Positions 59,512-64,000 of a DNA stretch of 64,000 bases are shown piece by piece. A model generated the notes under the pieces. The model worked only from the letters and a program-made list of their open reading frames with translations. It made no database searches and was not told where the DNA came from. Every line of letters begins with the position of its first letter. Positions within the stretch are counted from its first letter, which is position 1. Both the position numbers and the translations under genes were made by a program. This DNA comes from Roridomyces roridus (lineage: Eukaryota > Basidiomycota > Agaricomycetes > Agaricales > Mycenaceae), in assembly GCA_029378245.1 (NCBI GenBank), contig JARKIF010000090.1, positions 62,001-126,000 on the forward strand, read 5' to 3'.

Positions 59512-60128
59512 ACTGTGTACGGTAACGGAAGGCTGTACTGTGTGAGATAGACAGATCCATGATGCCGGGACTGACAGGTAACAGATCAGTGATGTGGCTG
59601 TAAGGATACCATCCTTACACTGTCATCTATGCTCCCCTCAACGATTGTTTACTCACCGCCCGAGTGCACCGTCTGCCTCAACTTTGGTGAGGCTCTGTAT
59701 GACTCAAACACTCTGTAGGACTCAAACGGCAATGTGATGGTTCAAATTCACATATGAAACAACTTTTATTCAATATCCACCGGGCACCCCGACCTAGTCC
59801 TTGAAAATCTACACACGATCCTCAATTGGAAGGAATTCCTTCTCTGAAGGCTTCCCCGCCGGCACTCCAAAAGGAATGATCGCCGTTGAAGTCCAAGTCG
59901 ATGGAAGATTAAAGGCCTGGAGGACTTTAATCTCTGGGTTCACGGGTGGAATGAGAAAGACGGCTCATACTCCAGTGCATGCCTGTACCGACGAAGAACC
60001 CCGCGTGTTTTTAGAGATTTGCAGAATTCGGTGAACTGCGGGCATTTGATGGGCTAAACATGTACAGTTATTTTGAAGCAAGTTACAAAAGTACATCACA
60101 ATTCTATGGCGGTCAAAGTGCACTTTTA
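59512..60128. other. unassigned flank of LTR element
   Basis: Open plus-strand stretch 59801-60034 (FPAGTPKGMIAVEVQVDGRLKAW) with no recognised family. Confidence 0.3.
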
Positions 60129-60445
60129 TGTAAGTCTGGCACGTACTACTCACAAGACATCTAGTCCGATCATGCTGGATGTTCCTGATCTTATCTGATA
60201 TATATCTTATATTCCCATTTACTTATCTTATCCTATTTACATCACCATTCTCTCTACGTTACACATTGATTGTGATTGTGTACCTTACTGATAGATATCT
60301 TCTCTTCTTGGTCTTGACCACCATGTACTTCCATAGTGGCTCCTCTTGAATGACCACACTATTGTTCTGTCATTCTTGGGCTTCTCTTGGTTCTGTCTGG
60401 CCGACCCTCTAGTGTTGACTGCCTCCACAATACGGCAGCCTTCCA
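60129..60445. repeat. LTR, left copy, 317 bp
   Basis: See element; preceded by TTTTA. Confidence 0.88.
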
Positions 60446-63153
60446 CTTTTTTTTTTGACACCAACAGTATTGTTGTCATTTAGGACATTGTCATCTCCGG
60501 ACACTCCCTGGACTCTCAACACCCACCATACTGTGTCTCCTCACTGTCTGCCCCAGTCTCCTCACTGGACCTTCACTGCTCATCCCCACTGTTGCCTCAC
60601 TGCCCCACTGCAACTGTCGTCCCACACTCTGTCACTACAATCAACAATCCATCTGGCATCTCCACATGCATCACATCTGTCATCTTCGACACCTCTGGCA
60701 TCTCCACATGCACCATCTGTCAACTTCGACATCCTCCGGCATTTTGATCATCTTCTGATCGGGACTTCCTCAGCACTCTTTGAGTGTCTGCCACAGCTCC
60801 TCTGTTGGTTCTTGGGTTGCCCCTCCACAAGCAATTCCTTTCAGACGGCAGCTGCCCTCCATAGCACCTGTCCTCTGCCCAACTCCCTCTGCTGTTTCCT
60901 TGGGACTCTGCTCTGATTGCACCTGCATCATGATCACTCCCACTGTAGTCTACTGCCGATGTCCACCAGTGCCAACTGCCAGTATAGGTACTGCCCGAGG
61001 TTAGCTCTCCAAAAGCTGCCTCTGTCGAATTGCCAGCTGCTGCTGGGCTGCTCTCCATATGCACCCACTGCCAGCCTCTGTTTGTCACCAGATTGTGACT
61101 CCTCTGGGATCCTTTCCCTCAGGATTGTCCTTGTAGTTCTACACAGATATCGACCTGGGTTGACCCCACCAGAAATCCCCAGACCTGCACCGCCATTGAC
61201 TCTGATAGCCCCTCCACAGGCATCAGACTGCTTGTTATTTTAGCAGCTGCATCGCTCCTCCAGAAGTGCCGATGATTTTTGGCATGCTTAGCTTCAGCAT
61301 TGCACCCACAGATTTATTCTTGCCGGGTTTTACTGCACGACAGTCCAATTACCGTGGACTTCTCTGGATTACAGTTCAATCACTGTGGACTTTCTAGATG
61401 TTGCAGATTTCTCTACAGGAGTTTCTAGACAGATTTCCAATTGCCGTGGATTTCTGCAAGAACTTCTATGGCTTTAAACAGATAAACTCTGTACAGGCTT
61501 CAGTTTTCTGACTGCACATTCACCATTCCGGCCTTGTGCCACCCCAATTTGCACACTACACTTCTTCAATATTTGACAGTGCTGCTCTCCCCTTGCCGTT
61601 CACTTCCGGCCTTATAATTGAATGACCAATTACTGTATCAAACAGTCCCTCAGCTGTATCTGGATATTCAATCCCAGGTTCTGAGCTACCTCTAGCACCC
61701 CCAACTTGAATATTGTACTCCACACTAGGAGATCCACCTTCACTCTCTCGCATGCATTCCACTTGGTTTGAGCACGTAGATGTCTGAACTGGAACCATAC
61801 AATTCTTTCAAGTGGGGAAGGGTGTGAGGATGCTGCCCCAACCCACTCATCCAGACAGATACGATTCAACATCACTACTGCCGCTCCGTGCAGACCTCAT
61901 ACGCACTATGCTTCCTCCTATCACTGAGATGTGAGATCTCCCTCATGGTGATTAACCGACTCTTTCTGTATCCATGCTTTACGTCCATGGAAATCTCCAA
62001 TGACTCTTCTGTTGTTGGATCTCACTACCCGACCAGACATTTGGTCGATGCCTACACTTCTGGTTCATATAGCTTACCACCGAAGCTTCAGTTGTGTCCC
62101 TATCCTGATCCTCTGCACCACTGGCATGATCTACCCACTCTGATCCTCTGCATCAGGGTGATCACAATACCTCCTTCAGACTGTTCCCTCTACCGATGAT
62201 GGCAACATTGGTATAGTCCCTGTCCTTGGATTAGCATCCCAAAGACATCTCCTGCATCATGGTCATCACTGGACTATTGATAGTAGTATCGACTGTTCCC
62301 CTCTGGAGTTGTATGGCTTGCCTACCACTGGCTTTCCCATCCTCCTCTGTCCTTGGTTTCCTGATGCACATAGTTATTCTGGGCTTGGCCTCTCGGAGTT
62401 ATATTGATCCACCAGAATCATCCTCCTTGATACATGTCATCTGATTCCATTACCCTCCGGCTACAGCCATGTATGCTTCTGCTCTGCATGTGTCAGCTTC
62501 TGTGCATGTGTCCCTCATAACACCTCTGCATTACTCTTGGTTGAATGCTGTCCCATGCTACACCATCTGGGCTTTACCCTTCCAGGTAGCGCCACCACTG
62601 CTGGGCATTACTCTTCCAGGTTTTGCCAAAGCACCCCCCCGGACGTTATCTGCTCCAGATATTGTCACACTCGGGTAGTCATCCTTCCCTTGGATGACTT
62701 CCCCATTCAGACTTCACTCCATCTGTGTTGTCGCTTTGCAGTCTCCTCAGCAGTTGTCCTGCTGCTCCCACTGCACCATTCAGTCTTTCCATTCCAGGAT
62801 TGACTTGGACCTTGTTGATGGCACATTTATGCTGTCCTCATTGTACTGTGATCTTGGTATCCCACAGCCTTGGTTCTAGCACACCAATGCCTCTGGCCCA
62901 GCTGCTCCTTGCAACCTGCACTGTATCTTCCTTCCGACCTTTGGCCTACTACTGTCATTGGCTTAATCTTGTTGTCCTTTGACTTCCAGATCCCCTCCTC
63001 ATTGATTCACCTCACTCCTCAATGATTCTATGCCTCTTTTCCTTCAACTGCTTCCCCGCTTTCCGACGGCCCTGATTACGGCCTTACCCACTGTACCTTG
63101 TGGGAGAAGAAGGAAGAATTGGATCCCATTCAATTTTTTGAAGTGGGAGAGGG

Positions 63154-63465
63154 TGTAAGTCTGGCACTTACTACTCCAAGACATCTAGTCCGATCATGCT
63201 GGATGTTCCTGATCTTATCTGATATATCTTATATTCCCATTTACTTATCTTATCCTATTTACATCACCATCTCTCTACGTTACACATTGATTGTGATTGT
63301 GTACCTTACTGATAGATATCTTCTCTTCTTGGTCTTGACCACCATGTACTTCCATAGTGGCTCCTCTTGATGACCACACTATTGTTCTGTCATTCTTGGG
63401 CTTCTCTTGGTTCTGTCTGGCCGACCCTCTAGTGTTGACTGCCTCCACAATACGGCAGCCTTCCA
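63154..63465. repeat. LTR, right copy, 312 bp
   Basis: See element; followed by TTTTA. Confidence 0.88.
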
Positions 63466-63504
63466 TTTTAATCATGCACAACATATTTCGTGAAAAACAG
63501 GTTT

Positions 63505-63712
63505 TGCACTACATTTTCAGTCTAAAATCAGATTTTGCGCTACATTTTCAAGTTGAAAGTTCGAAAAAAATGTAGCGCAAAAACGCGAATCGTGCGGTAT
63601 TTTTATTTTGACAAATTGTTCCCGGAAATGCGCGCTACATATTTGATGGCCGAGACCGATCCAGAGCGCTACTTTATTTCGGCGCTAACTTGACAGCGCG
63701 CGCTACATTTTT
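63505..63712. repeat. cluster of GCGCTACATTTT motifs
   Basis: About six copies of GCGCTACA/TGTAGCGC (both orientations, one as GCACTACA, one as GCGCTACT) within 210 bases, e.g. 63505, 63537, 63571, 63632, 63667 and 63699. They resemble subterminal binding sites of a DNA transposon whose other end lies outside the window. Confidence 0.6.
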
Positions 63713-64000
63713 TCCCACTTGTGAACTTGTAGAATTCAACGGCTGGATGCCGAAACTGCCGTGATGTCGGCATGTGGCAACGACTTCCAGCGGCATTTAG
63801 ACAATGTGGGTCACTGCAGTGCCCTCTATGTGTATGATACTACTGTGTGGACTTACTGGAGGAGGTGCATCCATGGTCACCGGGCAACAGGACCAGATCA
63901 ATGATCTACCGTTACATCATTGTTGATCAACTCCAGCCGTTGATCCGAACAGGCTTGACTTTTTCACAGTTGAACAGCAAAGAAAATGTTGTGCAGGTTG
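63713..64000. other. unassigned right edge
   Basis: No complete feature; open frame fragments only. Confidence 0.3.

Larger units (their letters stand above)
60129..63465. mobile_element. LTR retroelement, non-autonomous, 3.3 kb
   Basis: LTRs at 60129-60445 and 63154-63465 begin TGTAAGTCTGGCAC and end GCAGCCTTCCA, flanked by TTTTA (60124-60128, 63466-63470). The copies differ by a few 1-2 base indels and about two substitutions, so this insertion is older than the one at 7677. The 2.7-kb interior is pyrimidine-rich on the plus strand with no gag/pol motif on either strand. GAAGTGGGAGAGGG just before the right LTR is a good polypurine tract for plus orientation, but an A10 tract on the other strand next to the left LTR would serve the opposite one. 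No primer site was recognised. Orientation left open. Confidence 0.85.

Noticed and set aside
60455..61243. Long plus-strand frames inside the second LTR element
   Set aside because: Composition is pyrimidine-rich and repetitive (His/Leu/Ser/Pro); no gag or pol motif, so I treat them as chance frames.

Overview
The window is nuclear DNA of a filamentous basidiomycete, most likely an agaricomycete. Genes are split by many short GT-AG introns (about 45-70 bases). Several families are typical of that group: a DUF6534 membrane protein, a TPR-CHAT protein, a MYND/armadillo-like protein, a 7TM protein with a VYRCY..W motif, a DUF2235 hydrolase, a GPI-type chitin deacetylase, a laccase-like multicopper oxidase, a CRoP-like secreted heme peroxidase, P450s and FMOs. 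The genus cannot be read from this sequence.

Layout. 1-6.7 kb: the 3' part of a DUF6534 gene, a broken MYND/armadillo-like gene, and an intact TPR-CHAT gene with a second copy of its last codons upstream. 6.8-15 kb: a membrane-anchored aspartic protease gene split by a copia-type LTR element, which is itself split by a complete, apparently autonomous hAT transposon. 15.7-24.6 kb: an acidic Ser-rich membrane protein, a zinc alcohol dehydrogenase, a secreted heme peroxidase lacking the usual distal His (and with a probable frameshift), and a DUF2235 protein. 24.7-31 kb: a stray phospholipase-like exon fragment, a laccase-like oxidase lacking three copper-binding His, and an ABCG transporter relic with a MITE in it. 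31.7-42.3 kb: a 7TM protein, phosphoglycerate mutase (gpmI), a PLC-like phosphodiesterase, a chitin deacetylase, an intron-containing tRNA and a PP1-type phosphatase. 42.4-49 kb: gene-poor, with tRNA-like repeat arrays (another array lies at 37.8-38.4 kb), a foldback element and an intronless class II-type hydrophobin. 49-55.2 kb: a thaumatin-like protein, then an FMO and a P450 on the same strand. 55.2-64 kb: no recognisable host gene; nested non-autonomous DNA elements and a second LTR element.

The common thread is repeat-driven remodelling of an accessory, secretion-rich region: oxidases, peroxidase, protease, hydrophobin, thaumatin and chitin deacetylase. Housekeeping genes (gpmI, PP1, tRNA) sit between. 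The strongest items are the three-level nested insertion with all target duplications readable, the class II-type hydrophobin in a basidiomycete context, two secreted oxidoreductases with substituted catalytic residues, and three same-strand arrays of tRNA T-arm-like units.
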